Position numbers and translations under genes: made by a program. The notes beneath the pieces are model-generated. The model was not told the DNA's origin and searched no databases. It was given only the letters and a program-made list of their open reading frames with translations. DNA of 52,868 nt from Chara braunii (taxonomy: Eukaryota; Streptophyta; Charophyceae; Charales; Characeae), in contig BFEA01000010.1 in the NCBI GenBank assembly GCA_003427395.1, positions 6,189,234 to 6,242,101 on the forward strand. The letters are read 5' to 3'. Of this stretch, positions 52,786 to 52,868 are shown piece by piece. How positions within the stretch are numbered: the stretch's first letter is position 1; each line of letters opens with the position of its first letter.

Positions 52786-52868
<83 letters not shown>
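52786..52868. repeat. CT microsatellite at the window end
   Basis: CT dinucleotides without interruption to the last base (83 bases), the likely cause of a contig or sequence end here. Confidence 0.95.

Overview
The window looks like nuclear DNA of a streptophyte green lineage with a large, repeat-rich genome; a charophyte such as Chara would fit (inference). The evidence is an RKP/KPC1-type SPRY protein of the plant family, plastid-type pyruvate dehydrogenase E1-beta sequence, U6 snRNA-like sequences, plant-style Ty3/gypsy chromoviruses primed from a Met-tRNA-like PBS, a tRNA-derived SINE, long gene-free stretches and microsatellites. It is not bacterial, and there are no operons.

Layout. 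1-3235: the 3' part of a plus-strand Ty3/gypsy chromovirus (E1), inserted into the RNase H region of a second, minus-strand element (E2, 3236-9848; gag, protease, RT, PBS and a 1.19-kb LTR, all decayed). 9850-12000: small tandem and inverted repeats, one carrying a hammerhead-ribozyme core, then an oppositely oriented LTR fragment of the E2 family. 12320-12690: an AT-rich island with a piece of pyruvate dehydrogenase E1-beta. 12734-14791 (minus): a possible broken or multi-exon gene with cysteine-rich modules around a Josephin-like cysteine-protease domain. 15000-22500: no recognisable gene, but a U6 relic and several ordered repeat arrays.

22504-40386 is one nested retrotransposon (E4, minus) of the same family as E2. 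It has two LTRs, PPT, PBS and a matching 6-bp target-site duplication. Its gag is split near 27278/36990 by a second element (E3 pol and gag, minus), which is flanked by two LTRs of another family in opposite orientations. One of these LTRs contains the only large assembly gap (35489-35603).

40387-49280: repeats, three tandem tRNA-like SINE copies, microsatellites, a U6-like sequence on the minus strand and otherwise featureless DNA. 49294-51606 (minus): a long first coding exon of an RKP/KPC1-like E3 ubiquitin ligase, the only convincing single-copy host gene. Its C-terminal exons, including the RING, are not visible in the remaining 49 kb. The window ends in a CT microsatellite.

Most proteins here belong to retrotransposons: Gag packages the RNA, protease matures the polyprotein, RT/RNase H copies it, and integrase with its chromodomain-like tail inserts it. 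All copies carry frameshifts or stops, so they are probably inactive.
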